Source: Martinezella rhizogenes (GTDB taxonomy: Bacteria > Pseudomonadota > Alphaproteobacteria > Rhizobiales > Rhizobiaceae). Taken from it: a DNA stretch of 64,000 bases. The position numbers and the translations under genes are program-made. The notes below the pieces were generated by a model. That model was not told where the DNA came from and ran no database searches. It worked only from the letters and a program-made list of their open reading frames with translations. The stretch is taken from assembly GCF_027460065.1 (NCBI RefSeq), contig NZ_JAPYZZ010000001.1:500864-564863 (forward strand). Reading direction: 5' to 3'. This document shows, piece by piece, positions 9,479 through 19,148 of the stretch (the stretch's first letter is position 1; the number at the start of each line of letters is the position of its first letter).

Positions 9479-9541
9479 AAGGCAAAGGGTCGCATTGCAG
9501 CCGGCAGCGCTGCGGGGTAAATTTGCCAAAAAGGAAAGACG

Positions 9542-10015
9542 ATGCAGGATCAAATTGCAGGGCGAGCCGCCCACAATGCGGAAATTCAGGACAGGGCGGA
9601 AAAGGCCATGGCCGAGATCGGCGTCGATGCCGCTTTCATCGACCTGCTGGTGGAAACCTTTTACGGCCGTGTTCTTGAACACCCGACGCTTGGCCCTGTT
9701 TTTGATGCACGGCTTGCCGGGCGCTGGCCGGAACATATGGCAAGGATGAAACAGTTCTGGACCGCTATCGCCCTCAAGAATGGTGGCTATGGTGGCAAAC
9801 CCGTGCAGGCGCATATGGGAGTGAAAGGCATGTCGGCGGAGCTTTTTCCGCAATGGCTCTCGCTCTTTTCAGCAGCACTGGATGACATCGCACCAAGCAT
9901 GAAGGCGCATGACTGGTTCATGGAAACGGCAGAACGCATCGCCAGAAGCCTGACGCTTTCGCTGTTTTATAATCCTGCAATGGATGACCCGGCGTTAAAA
10001 CGCAGCCTGCCCTAG
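9542..10015 (+). CDS. Group III truncated haemoglobin
   Basis: This 157-aa protein has the 2-on-2 globin pattern of group III (trHbP): FYGRVLEHPTLGPVF for helix B/CD, then RWPEHMARMKQFW, then the proximal haem ligand in GGKPVQAHMG (H91). Family members bind O2 or NO and are often tied to microaerobic or nitrosative physiology. The ATG at 9542 has a GGAAAG-type ribosome site. It shares an upstream region carrying two Irr boxes with mbfA, so iron or haem control is likely. Confidence 0.9.
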   Translation: MQDQIAGRAAHNAEIQDRAEKAMAEIGVDAAFIDLLVETFYGRVLEHPTLGPVFDARLAGRWPEHMARMKQFWTAIALKNGGYGGKPVQAHMGVKGMSAELFPQWLSLFSAALDDIAPSMKAHDWFMETAERIARSLTLSLFYNPAMDDPALKRSLP

Positions 10016-10105
10016 GGCAGAGAAAGACCCGCAAGCAACAATCGGCAAGCACAGCGGAACTTCACGCAAGTTTCAAACATTCCCACTTGATGGCCGCAGG
10101 GATAA

Positions 10106-11281
<1,176 letters not shown>

Positions 11282-11288
11282 TCGACAA

Positions 11289-12383
11289 TCATTTCCCGAC
11301 GATCTTCAAACGGTCATCCGGCATATGCCGGGTGGCCGTTTTGTTTGGCGAGACCAGCTTCCACACCTCCCTTTCGCGCCAGTCGACCGGGCTCATGCCG
11401 GTGACACGGCGAAATTCCCGGTTGAAGTTGGACTTGGTCTGAAAGCCGGCGGACAACATGATCGCCGTCACCGATTGCTCCGTTTCCTCCAGCAGCCGGC
11501 AGGCTTCGCGGATGCGGAGCTGATTGACATATTGCGAGACATTGACGCCAAGAGAGCGATTAATCGCACCTGAGATTTGCCGACTTGGCAGGCCGAGGCG
11601 TCTTGCAAGCCGGGACAGGTTGAGATTCTCGTCGCGGTAAAGCGCCTGCATATCCATCAGCCGGTCGATCCTTGCGACGATGTCCCTGTCCTGTTCGGAT
11701 GGTTCTGCCGGCGGCGACAAGTCCGGAACCGGCTCCGCGGCCGTTTGCGGCGCTTTGCTTTTACCGGCGAGAGCAGCCATGAGGCCGATCAACAACAACC
11801 CGAAAAGATTGGCATTGCTGACGAGGGCGGCAACATTCTGCCCCTCCGCCCATTCGAAATCAAAAAACACCAGCAGATCGAAAAGGGCAGAAATACAAAG
11901 AGCAACCGCGGCGATGATGAGCGCCCGGTGGGCCGAAGCGACGCTAGCGAATTGTGCCTCATCCAGCCCATCCGGCCCCTTTCTTCCCAGAAGAAGCAGG
12001 GCGACGGCATGGCCGACAAAAATGATGATCAGCGCGATGTCGATCGCCGCCGGAAATGCAAATTCCAGCACGACGATCAACAGCGGCGACAAGGCGAGAC
12101 TGGCGAGCATCGCCCTGCGGCTCTCCGTGCCCGCGCCCATCAATCCGCGAAAGGCAATGTAGATAAGGGGCGGCAGGCAGGCGGCAAGGATCGGCAGAGA
12201 ATAACGCATTTCGCTGATGCCATAACCCCAACGCAACCCGACGAGGACGGATTGCACGGCGCAAAGGGCGATGGACGCCAGAAAGGCCCGATTGGTCCGC
12301 ACATCGTCTCCGCTTCGCAGGAAGACGATGAACATGACGACCAGCAGAAGCGCCACGACAAAAGGCAGCGGAATGAACAGCAC
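11289..12383 (-). CDS. AraC-family regulator with N-terminal membrane domain
   Basis: The N-terminal ~230 residues form about seven hydrophobic helices (for example IPLPFVVALLLVVMFIVF and PLLIVVLEFAFPAAIDIALIIIF). The last ~110 residues are an AraC/XylS DNA-binding domain (LSRLARRLGLPSRQISGAINRSLG, AIMLSAGFQTKSNFNREFRRVTGMSP). The layout implies a regulator held in the inner membrane. I chose GTG 12383 (AGGGG 9 nt upstream), giving 364 aa and a 143-bp intergenic region. A GTG at 12512 is possible but would leave only 14 bp to the divergent gene. It probably controls the divergent secreted hydrolase. Confidence 0.8.
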   Translation of the reverse strand: MLFIPLPFVVALLLVVMFIVFLRSGDDVRTNRAFLASIALCAVQSVLVGLRWGYGISEMRYSLPILAACLPPLIYIAFRGLMGAGTESRRAMLASLALSPLLIVVLEFAFPAAIDIALIIIFVGHAVALLLLGRKGPDGLDEAQFASVASAHRALIIAAVALCISALFDLLVFFDFEWAEGQNVAALVSNANLFGLLLIGLMAALAGKSKAPQTAAEPVPDLSPPAEPSEQDRDIVARIDRLMDMQALYRDENLNLSRLARRLGLPSRQISGAINRSLGVNVSQYVNQLRIREACRLLEETEQSVTAIMLSAGFQTKSNFNREFRRVTGMSPVDWREREVWKLVSPNKTATRHMPDDRLKIVGK

Positions 12384-12526
12384 GAACGATATCCCCTGAG
12401 CGAGACCCTGTATTGCCCAGTCATGGACCAGATCGCGTTTCGGTACGACCTCAAACGCGATCAAGGACGCAAAAAACCGATGACGACGCAGACTGCATCT
12501 CGTTCTTTTCACCGCACGAGGTTTTC

Positions 12527-13600
12527 ATGCGCACCTTCACCACCATCACGACCTTACTGTTTTCCGCTCTCGCCATCCAGCCGCTTTTCGCGGGCGAGGC
12601 CGTCGGCGTCAGCGACATGACCATCCATTCGCCCGAACGGAGCAAGGATCTTGTCGTGACGATCTGGTATCCATCCGACGGCAAGGGCACACAGGTGCTT
12701 TCCGGGGAGGATCGGATTTTTCAGGGCACACCCGCCTTCAAGGGCGCTGCGGTGCAGTCTGGCCGTCGTCCGCTGGTACTTCTCTCCCATGGCTCGGGTT
12801 CAAGAGTGAGCGGCATGGCCTGGATCGCTGTAAAACTCGCGAGTGAGGGGTTCATCGTCGCCGGCACCAACCATCCCGGCACGACAAGCGGCGATTCCAC
12901 GCCGGCCGATACCCCGAAAATCTGGGAGCGGACCGGCGATCTTTCCGCGATCGTCACGGCGCTCACCACACAAGGCAAATGGTCCGCCTCGGTCGACGCG
13001 GGCAGGATCGGCGTCCTCGGCTTTTCGCTGGGCGGCAGCGCCGCAATGGAGATATCCGGCGCACGCGCCGATCTCGAAGCCTATGCGCGTTATTGCGAAA
13101 AGGAGGCAGCGATGATGGATTGCCAATGGTTCAGCGGCGGGCAGGCCTATGTCAATAACGAGCCGGTCAGCGTACCGAAGCTCGATCTCAGAACCATCGA
13201 CAAGGCCCGTTTCGAACAACAGAACCGCGATCCCCGTATCCGTTCCGCCGTGCTGGTCGATCCCGGTCTTGCACTCGCCTTCCATCCGGAGAGCTTGAGA
13301 AAGATCAACATTCCGCTCACCTTCATCAATCTCGGCAGCGAGGGAAAAATTCCACCGGCCGTGCTGGCTCAAAAACTAGCAGCCGAGGTGCCCGGCGCAA
13401 CCTATCAGCAGGTCGATGAGGCCGACCATTTCAGCTTCCTGCCCCTCTGCAAGGAAGGCGCCAGCGCGTTTCTCAAATCCGTTGGCGAGCGGGATCCGAT
13501 CTGCGAACCGGCCGGGCCGCGTGATCGTTCTGATATTCATGCCGAACTGGAAAAGATGATCGTTGCCGCCTTCAACCGAACGCTGAAGCCCGGACAATAA
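12527..13600 (+). CDS. Secreted dienelactone-hydrolase-like alpha/beta hydrolase
   Basis: This 357-aa protein opens with a signal peptide (MRTFTTITTLLFSALAIQPLFA) and continues as a COG4188-type predicted dienelactone hydrolase (related to PAF acetylhydrolase). Landmarks are TIWYPSD, LVLLSHGSGSR (oxyanion region), the elbow GFSLGGS, and the C-terminal base in EADHFSFL. The substrate is unknown. The start at ATG 12527 follows a GAGG-type site and begins the signal peptide. It is divergent from the membrane AraC regulator. Confidence 0.87.
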   Translation: MRTFTTITTLLFSALAIQPLFAGEAVGVSDMTIHSPERSKDLVVTIWYPSDGKGTQVLSGEDRIFQGTPAFKGAAVQSGRRPLVLLSHGSGSRVSGMAWIAVKLASEGFIVAGTNHPGTTSGDSTPADTPKIWERTGDLSAIVTALTTQGKWSASVDAGRIGVLGFSLGGSAAMEISGARADLEAYARYCEKEAAMMDCQWFSGGQAYVNNEPVSVPKLDLRTIDKARFEQQNRDPRIRSAVLVDPGLALAFHPESLRKINIPLTFINLGSEGKIPPAVLAQKLAAEVPGATYQQVDEADHFSFLPLCKEGASAFLKSVGERDPICEPAGPRDRSDIHAELEKMIVAAFNRTLKPGQ

Positions 13601-13614
13601 GCCCCAGCAATGTT

Positions 13615-14133
13615 CTAGCCGATCCGCTTGTAAAACAGGGTCGTGCCGCAATAACGCCCATCGGGAAACAGGGCGTAATCGGGAATGACCCCGACCCGCT
13701 CCCAGCCGAGACGGGGATAGATCGCTTCGGCATCACTGCCGGTGGCCGTATCCAGCACCAGAAGGGTGCGGCCACGGGAAGCAGCTTCCTGCTCCACCTT
13801 TTCCATAAGCTTGCGGGCGAGACCAAGGCCGCGCGCCGAGGGATGCACGAGAAGCTTCATCAGATCGCCGCGATGCGGCTGGTTGGGTTTGGAAGCAAGT
13901 CCGACCTGTACGGTGCCCACCACCCTGCCATCCACTTCGGCCACCACATGGATGGTACCGCCCTCGCCCACATTTTCCGCCACGGCTTGCCAGAATTGTT
14001 CGGCATCCTGTGGAGAGAAGGGCAGCATAAAACCGACGGATGCGCCGCCATTCACACATTCGGCAAGGACATCGCAGAGTTCGGGCAGGACGTCGATGGT
14101 TTCCTGCCCATTTAATACGCGGATGGCGGTCAT
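13615..14133 (-). CDS. GNAT-family N-acetyltransferase
   Basis: This 172-aa single GNAT domain has motif B/A strands VVAEVDGRVVGTVQVGL and LLVHPSARGLGLARKLMEKVE, the acetyl-CoA pyrophosphate loop (R/Q-x-x-G-x-G/A variant ARGLGLA), and the C-terminal YPRLGWERVG motif. The acceptor is unknown. It lies 18 nt downstream of the XRE-cupin regulator on the same strand and is probably in its operon. Confidence 0.9.
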   Translation of the reverse strand: MTAIRVLNGQETIDVLPELCDVLAECVNGGASVGFMLPFSPQDAEQFWQAVAENVGEGGTIHVVAEVDGRVVGTVQVGLASKPNQPHRGDLMKLLVHPSARGLGLARKLMEKVEQEAASRGRTLLVLDTATGSDAEAIYPRLGWERVGVIPDYALFPDGRYCGTTLFYKRIG

Positions 14134-14151
14134 ATGAACTCCTATGGGAAA

Positions 14152-14733
14152 TCAGCGCTGTCTTTGATCCAGCACGACGGCATAACGGGCGGGTTTTTTG
14201 GAAGGATTGTGAAAGACATGCCCTTCGCCCACCGGCATGAAAAGGCAATCTCCAGGCTCCATCAGGTGCACGACACCGCCACTCGTCATTTCCAGAGCAC
14301 CTTCGAAAAGCCAGATATATTGCGTCATGCCCCGGCTTGCCGCGTGCGGCGGAAAACCGACACGCGCGCCTGCTGGAAATTCGACTTCAACGATATCAAC
14401 GTCAGACCCCACGCGTGGTGGGGAGATGGCGCGGCGGACATAGCCGGTCTCCGGGTCTTTCCAGAGTTGCTGATCGCGCTTCTTCACCAGCGGGGAAACC
14501 ACCTCTTGATCTTCAGCGAAGAAACCGGAGAGTGACAGGCCGAGTGCTGCGCAGATGCGGGCGAGCAGCGATGCGGTGGGGCTCGCTTCGCCACGCTCGA
14601 TACGCGAGATCATGGCGCGGCTGACGCCGGATTCGGAGGCGAGCCGGTCCAGCGTCAGACCGTTTTCAGCCCGCAGGGTTTTGATCCGCTCGCCGATGGA
14701 GCGTTCGAGAATTTGATCTTTATTTTCCATCAT
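14152..14733 (-). CDS. XRE-family regulator with C-terminal cupin domain
   Basis: This 193-aa regulator has an N-terminal helix-turn-helix (about residues 14-68, TLDRLASESGVSRAMISRIERGEASPT) and a C-terminal double-stranded beta-helix (about 105-188, VEFPAGARVGFP, MEPGDCLFMPVGEGHVF). Members of this group sense small metabolites through the cupin and often repress themselves. The start codon (tandem ATG ATG) sits inside the left arm of a perfect 13-bp inverted repeat, and no clear ribosome site precedes it. The following GNAT gene is likely co-transcribed. Confidence 0.92.
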   Translation of the reverse strand: MMENKDQILERSIGERIKTLRAENGLTLDRLASESGVSRAMISRIERGEASPTASLLARICAALGLSLSGFFAEDQEVVSPLVKKRDQQLWKDPETGYVRRAISPPRVGSDVDIVEVEFPAGARVGFPPHAASRGMTQYIWLFEGALEMTSGGVVHLMEPGDCLFMPVGEGHVFHNPSKKPARYAVVLDQRQR

Positions 14734-14759
14734 ATGAGACTACAATTCTCATATGATGG
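14727..14759. promoter_or_regulatory. Perfect 13-bp inverted repeat over the XRE-cupin start codon
   Basis: CCATCATATGAGA (14727-14739) is the exact reverse complement of 14747-14759, separated by a 7-bp spacer. The gene's ATG codons lie in the left arm (14728-14733). It is most likely the autoregulatory operator. As RNA it could also fold and hide the start codon. Confidence 0.75.
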
Positions 14760-14826
14760 AGTCAATATCCATGATAATGGAAATTATGGCTGCCTGTTGC
14801 GGCGGTCCCGCATGGCAGATGACGGC

Positions 14827-15228
14827 TCAGGCGCCGACCTGGGCGATCCAGTCATTCAGATTATAGTAATTTGTTACTCGGCTAACTTTCCCATCCTTCA
14901 GGTCGAAGAATGCCCCGGCCGGCAGCACATATTTCTGACCATCTGCCTCCGGAAGCCCCTCATCGGTCTTGAGATATTCGCCGTTGACGATGAATTCGGC
15001 GGAGGCGCGTTTGCCGTCTTCGCTCGCCATGATCACCATCTCGGTGAGGTTTTCCCTGTAGCAGCGGTTCATGTGATCCATGAAGGAGGCAAAGGCGGCC
15101 TTGCCGGTCTGGCGCTCACCCTGATTAATGTCATGCACCACCTCATCGTGAAGCAGCGCCAGGAAAGCGTCCATGTCCTGACGGTTGAAGGCATCGTAAT
15201 AGGCGCGGATGGTCTCGGCAGCGGTCAT
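14827..15228 (-). CDS. SnoaL/NTF2-like protein (ketosteroid-isomerase-related)
   Basis: This 133-aa protein has the NTF2-like cone fold pattern: an N-terminal helix TIRAYYDAFNRQDMDAFLALLHDEVVHDIN, central QTGKAAFASFMDHMNRCYRENL, and C-terminal strands PAGAFFDLKDGKVSRVTNYYNL. Related proteins act as isomerases, hydrolases or binding domains, so the function is open. The GGAGA site before ATG 15228 is good. It is divergent from the GNAT-nitrilase pair. Confidence 0.85.
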   Translation of the reverse strand: MTAAETIRAYYDAFNRQDMDAFLALLHDEVVHDINQGERQTGKAAFASFMDHMNRCYRENLTEMVIMASEDGKRASAEFIVNGEYLKTDEGLPEADGQKYVLPAGAFFDLKDGKVSRVTNYYNLNDWIAQVGA

Positions 15229-15294
15229 CGTCTTCTCCGTTCATGCTTGCGCAGGTGTTCCATGACGGTATAACCAGTGCGACCGAGAGTGAAA

Positions 15295-15906
15295 ATGCCC
15301 ATGACCGTCGAAATCAAGTCTCTTTCCGGCATTGACGCCGCGCCCCATTTCGATGACCTCGCGCGCCTGCGGATCGAGGTGTTTCGCGCTTTTCCTTACC
15401 TCTATGACGGCTCGCTGGATTATGAACGCAAATATCTCGCGACCTACGCCAATACTGACGGCGCAGTGTTCGTGCTGGCGCTCGATGACGGGCGCGTTGT
15501 CGGTATGTCTACGGGCATGCCGATGATGGCGGAAACCGATGAGGTGAAGGCGCCCTTTGTCAAGGCGGGTTACGACCCGGACCGGATATTTTATTTCGGA
15601 GAAAGCGTGCTCCTGCCCGACTATCGCGGCCATGGCCTCGGCGTCCGGTTTTTCGAGGAACGGGAAGCGCATGCAAAACGCCTTGGTTTTGATCGCTGCA
15701 CCTTCTGCGCTGTCGAGCGTTCCGCCGATCATCCGCGTCGCCCGGCGGACTATGTGCCGCTGAATGCATTCTGGGAAAAGCGGGGCTATCGCCATCATCC
15801 CGAATTGCGCACCAGCTTCACATGGCAGGACCTAGACGAGAGTAGCGAAAGCGCAAAACCGCTATCCTTCTGGATGAAGACCATTGCCGGAGAAGCAAAC
15901 GAATGA
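15295..15906 (+). CDS. GNAT-family acetyltransferase coupled to a nitrilase
   Basis: This protein of about 203 aa has a GNAT core: VFVLALDDGRVVGMSTGMP, then FGESVLLPDYRGHGLGVRFFEEREAHAKRLGF with the acetyl-CoA loop RGHGLG, and a C-terminal AFWEKRGYRHHPEL. It overlaps the next gene by the ATGA motif (15903-15906), so the two are translationally coupled and probably work on one pathway. The start could be ATG 15295 or ATG 15301. The acceptor is unknown. Confidence 0.88.
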   Translation: MPMTVEIKSLSGIDAAPHFDDLARLRIEVFRAFPYLYDGSLDYERKYLATYANTDGAVFVLALDDGRVVGMSTGMPMMAETDEVKAPFVKAGYDPDRIFYFGESVLLPDYRGHGLGVRFFEEREAHAKRLGFDRCTFCAVERSADHPRRPADYVPLNAFWEKRGYRHHPELRTSFTWQDLDESSESAKPLSFWMKTIAGEANE

Positions 15907-16772
15907 CGCGGTTAGCTGCCAGCCAATATGCCATCGAACTGATCGAGACATGGGAGGCCTATGCCGCGCATCTTTCCGCCATCGTCCGCGAGGCCAAGGA
16001 AAAGGGCGCGGAACTGCTGCTGCTTCCGGAATATTCGGCGATGGCGCTGACCGGGCAATTGCCATCCGATGCGCGCTCCGATCTGCACCGTTCCATCGAA
16101 GAGATACAGCCGCTCATCCCCTCCTGGGTGGAGCTTTGCGAAGAGCTGGCGCGGCAACATCAGATTCTGTTCCAGCCCGGCAGCGCGCCGGTGAAGGACC
16201 CGGACGGCAGGTTCCGCAACCGTGCTTGGCTCTTTGGCCCTGACGGCCTGGTCGGTTATCAGGACAAGCAGATCATGACCCGCTTTGAGCGGGAGCAATG
16301 GAACATTCATGCCGGGGTCGAGGGTCTGAAAGCCTTCGAGACAAGCATCGGCAGGCTCGGGATTTTGATCTGTTACGACAATGAGTTTCCGATGCTCGGC
16401 CGCAAGCTGGCGGAACTCGGTGTGGAACTGGTGCTCGCGCCCAGTTGCACCGACACATTGGCCGGCGCTTACCGGGTGCGCATCGGCGCACAGGCCCGGG
16501 CGCTGGAAAATCAATATGCCGTTCTTTCCTCCCCGACCGCTGGCGAAGCTCCATGGTCTCCCGCCGTCGATGAAAATCGCGGGCGGGCAGCGCTTTACGT
16601 GCCGTCTGACTACGGCATGCCGCCATCTGGCATCCTCGCGGAAAGCGAAAGCGATGCGGTGACGGAGAGCACGCTGCTGATCGCCGATATCGATCTTGCC
16701 GCTGTGGCAAGGCTGCGTACCGAGGGACAGGTCGCCACCCGCCGCGACTGGCCGGAGCAATTTGCGGTCTGA
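15903..16772 (+). CDS. Carbon-nitrogen hydrolase (nitrilase superfamily)
   Basis: At 289 aa it has a complete nitrilase-superfamily triad: E43 (LLLPEYSAMAL), K122 (YQDKQIMTRFE) and C157 (GILICYDNEFP). The superfamily hydrolyses amides or nitriles or condenses amides. Length and motifs suit an amidase-like branch rather than true nitrilases, but the substrate is not evident. Translational coupling to the GNAT gene suggests that an N-acyl or amide compound is made and broken in one route. It ends at a small terminator hairpin. Confidence 0.9.
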   Translation: MTRLAASQYAIELIETWEAYAAHLSAIVREAKEKGAELLLLPEYSAMALTGQLPSDARSDLHRSIEEIQPLIPSWVELCEELARQHQILFQPGSAPVKDPDGRFRNRAWLFGPDGLVGYQDKQIMTRFEREQWNIHAGVEGLKAFETSIGRLGILICYDNEFPMLGRKLAELGVELVLAPSCTDTLAGAYRVRIGAQARALENQYAVLSSPTAGEAPWSPAVDENRGRAALYVPSDYGMPPSGILAESESDAVTESTLLIADIDLAAVARLRTEGQVATRRDWPEQFAV

Positions 16773-16794
16773 AAGCCCATTTTAAAGGGCTTTT
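16772..16794 (+). terminator. Weak terminator after the nitrilase gene
   Basis: The 7-bp stem AAAGCCC/GGGCTTT (16772-16778, 16787-16793) is followed by one further T. It begins on the last base of the stop codon and overlaps a CtrA-like motif. Confidence 0.5.
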
Positions 16795-16796
16795 AA
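16782..16796. promoter_or_regulatory. Possible CtrA box upstream of lepA
   Basis: TTAA-N7-TTAA (16782-16785, 16793-16796) fits the CtrA consensus and is followed by CC. It lies 48 nt before lepA. It shares bases with the nitrilase terminator, so it may be coincidental. Confidence 0.35.
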
Positions 16797-16844
16797 CCAA
16801 ATTCCCGCTTTGCGGCATGACAAGCCCCTGCTATAGCGCGGAAC

Positions 16845-18671
16845 ATGAGCACAAATTCGACCCGCACGCCCCTGGACCATATCCGCAACTTCTCGATCGT
16901 TGCCCACATCGATCACGGCAAATCGACCCTGGCCGACCGGCTGATCCAGTCGACGGGCGGCCTTGCCGAACGCGACATGTCGGAACAGGTTCTCGATTCG
17001 ATGGATATCGAGCGCGAGCGCGGCATCACCATCAAGGCCCAGACCGTGCGCCTGCACTACAAGGCGAATAACGGCGAGACCTATGTGCTGAACCTTATCG
17101 ACACGCCCGGCCATGTCGACTTTGCCTATGAGGTGTCCCGCTCGCTTTCGGCCTGCGAAGGCTCGCTGCTGGTGGTCGATGCATCGCAGGGTGTGGAAGC
17201 CCAGACGCTTGCCAACGTCTATCAGGCAATCGACAATAATCACGAGCTCGTCACGGTTCTCAACAAGATCGACCTGCCGGCGGCCGAACCCGACCGCATC
17301 AAGGAACAGATCGAGGAAGTGATCGGCATCGACGCCTCCGACGCCGTGTTGATCTCGGCCAAGACCGGTCTTGGCATTCCCGACGTTCTGGAAGCCATCG
17401 TCAACCGCCTGCCGCCGCCGAAGAGCGATGTCGGCGAAAACGGACCGCTGAAGGCGCTGCTGGTCGACAGCTGGTACGACACCTATCTCGGCGTCATGGT
17501 TCTGGTGCGCGTCATTGACGGTGTGCTGAGCAAGGGCCAGCAGATCCGCATGATGGGCTCGGGTGCGAAGTACGGAATCGAGCGCGTCGGCGTGCTGACC
17601 CCGAAGATGGTCAATGTCGATAGCCTCGGCCCCGGCGAAATCGGCTTCATCACCGCCTCGATCAAGGAAGTGGCCGATACCCGCGTCGGCGATACGATTA
17701 CCGACGACAAGCGCCCGACGGCGCAGGCCCTGCCCGGCTTCAAGCCCGCGCAGCCCGTGGTGTTCTGCGGTCTCTTCCCGGTCGATGCGGCTGACTTCGA
17801 AGACCTGCGCGCGGCTGTCGGCAAGCTTCGCCTCAACGACGCCTCCTTCTCCTTCGAAATGGAATCGTCAGCCGCCCTGGGCTTCGGTTTCCGTTGCGGC
17901 TTCCTCGGCCTGCTGCATCTCGAAATCATCCAGGAACGGCTTGAGCGCGAGTTCAATCTCGATCTCGTCGCTACCGCCCCTTCGGTCGTCTATGAAATGA
18001 CGCTGACCGATGGCACGGAGAAGGAACTTCACAACCCGGCGGACATGCCCGACGTGGTGAAGATCAAGGAAATCCGCGAACCGTGGATCAGGGCAACGAT
18101 CCTGACGCCGGACGAATATCTCGGCGGCATCCTCAAGCTGTGTCAGGACCGGCGCGGCCTGCAGACGGAACTGACCTATGTCGGCAACCGCGCGATGATC
18201 ACCTATGAACTGCCGCTCAACGAAGTGGTGTTCGATTTCTACGACCGGCTGAAATCCATCTCCAAGGGTTACGCCTCGTTCGATTACAACATCATCGATT
18301 ATCGCGAAGGCGATCTCGTCAAGATGTCGATCCTCGTCAACGGCGATCCCGTCGATGCTCTCTCCATGCTGGTGCACCGCTCTGCGGCCGACAGGCGCGG
18401 ACGCGGCATGTGCGAAAAGCTGAAGGAACTCATTCCGCCGCATATGTTCCAGATCCCGATCCAGGCCGCCATCGGCGGCAAGGTCATCGCCCGCGAAACC
18501 GTGCGCGCGCTGCGCAAGGACGTGACGGCGAAGTGTTACGGCGGCGACGCAACGCGTAAACGCAAGCTTCTGGACAAGCAGAAGGAAGGCAAAAAGCGCA
18601 TGCGCCAGTTCGGCAAGGTAGAAATTCCGCAGGAAGCCTTTATCGCCGCTCTGAAGATGAACGACGAATAA
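16845..18671 (+). CDS. lepA: Elongation factor 4 (LepA), ribosome back-translocase GTPase
   Basis: At 608 aa this is full length. The G domain is complete: G1 AHIDHGKST (residues 20-28), G2 ERGITI, G3 DTPGHVDF, G4 NKID. Domain II, the EF-G-like domains III and V, and the LepA-specific C-terminal domain ([20 protein letters not shown] ... [15 protein letters not shown]) follow. EF4 acts on stalled or mistranslocated ribosomes at the membrane-cytosol interface. The gene stands alone with a terminator hairpin behind it. Confidence 0.98.
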   Translation: MSTNSTRTPLDHIRNFSIVAHIDHGKSTLADRLIQSTGGLAERDMSEQVLDSMDIERERGITIKAQTVRLHYKANNGETYVLNLIDTPGHVDFAYEVSRSLSACEGSLLVVDASQGVEAQTLANVYQAIDNNHELVTVLNKIDLPAAEPDRIKEQIEEVIGIDASDAVLISAKTGLGIPDVLEAIVNRLPPPKSDVGENGPLKALLVDSWYDTYLGVMVLVRVIDGVLSKGQQIRMMGSGAKYGIERVGVLTPKMVNVDSLGPGEIGFITASIKEVADTRVGDTITDDKRPTAQALPGFKPAQPVVFCGLFPVDAADFEDLRAAVGKLRLNDASFSFEMESSAALGFGFRCGFLGLLHLEIIQERLEREFNLDLVATAPSVVYEMTLTDGTEKELHNPADMPDVVKIKEIREPWIRATILTPDEYLGGILKLCQDRRGLQTELTYVGNRAMITYELPLNEVVFDFYDRLKSISKGYASFDYNIIDYREGDLVKMSILVNGDPVDALSMLVHRSAADRRGRGMCEKLKELIPPHMFQIPIQAAIGGKVIARETVRALRKDVTAKCYGGDATRKRKLLDKQKEGKKRMRQFGKVEIPQEAFIAALKMNDE

Positions 18672-18699
18672 GCGGCAATCATCTGTCATTGCTATTGGA

Positions 18700-18727
18700 G
18701 GGAGGCTCACAGCCTCCCCTTTGTGTT
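18700..18727 (+). terminator. Terminator after lepA
   Basis: The 8-bp stem GGGAGGCT/AGCCTCCC (18700-18707, 18711-18718) with a 3-nt loop is followed by CTTTGTGTTT. The T-tract is imperfect. Confidence 0.6.
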
Positions 18728-18740
18728 TGAAGGCCCGTCC

Positions 18741-19148
18741 TCAAGCGTGCAGCTTCGCACCCTTGGTGATCTTGTCGACGATCTTCCTGTCGGCCCTCAG
18801 CGCCATGCCGACGACCTTGGCAGTTTCGGGAGAAAACTCCGAAAACACCTGGCGGTTGGCGGCATCGTGGCCAGTCGCGAACATTTCCTCGATGTAGAGC
18901 GATGTCGTGACGTCACGCTCGAGGGAACGCTGGTGGATTTTGCGCAACGCCTCCTGATCCGTGGCCATAACGACGATCGGCTGGATGGACAGGGGATTGT
19001 AGACGTTGCCTGCGCCATCGCGGTATGGTTCCCCGATGATCTCTCCGGTCTGGGCGACAATGCCGGACATGAGAAATGCGGTGACGTTCAGTTTTTGCCA
19101 CACGGCAAGGTCATCACGAAGAATGACGGCGATCTTGGTATCAAACAT
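18741..19148 (-). CDS. DUF2000-family protein
   Basis: This 135-aa protein matches the DUF2000 pattern from its first residues (KIAVILRDDLAVWQKLNVTAFLMSGI) through IQPIVVMATD and SLYIEEMFATGHD. The fold is thought to be peptidyl-tRNA-hydrolase-like, but no activity is established. Its ATG (19148-19146) shares bases with the ATG of the divergent AraC gene (19147-19149), so the two genes have no space between them. It could be a target of that regulator. Confidence 0.85.
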   Translation of the reverse strand: MFDTKIAVILRDDLAVWQKLNVTAFLMSGIVAQTGEIIGEPYRDGAGNVYNPLSIQPIVVMATDQEALRKIHQRSLERDVTTSLYIEEMFATGHDAANRQVFSEFSPETAKVVGMALRADRKIVDKITKGAKLHA

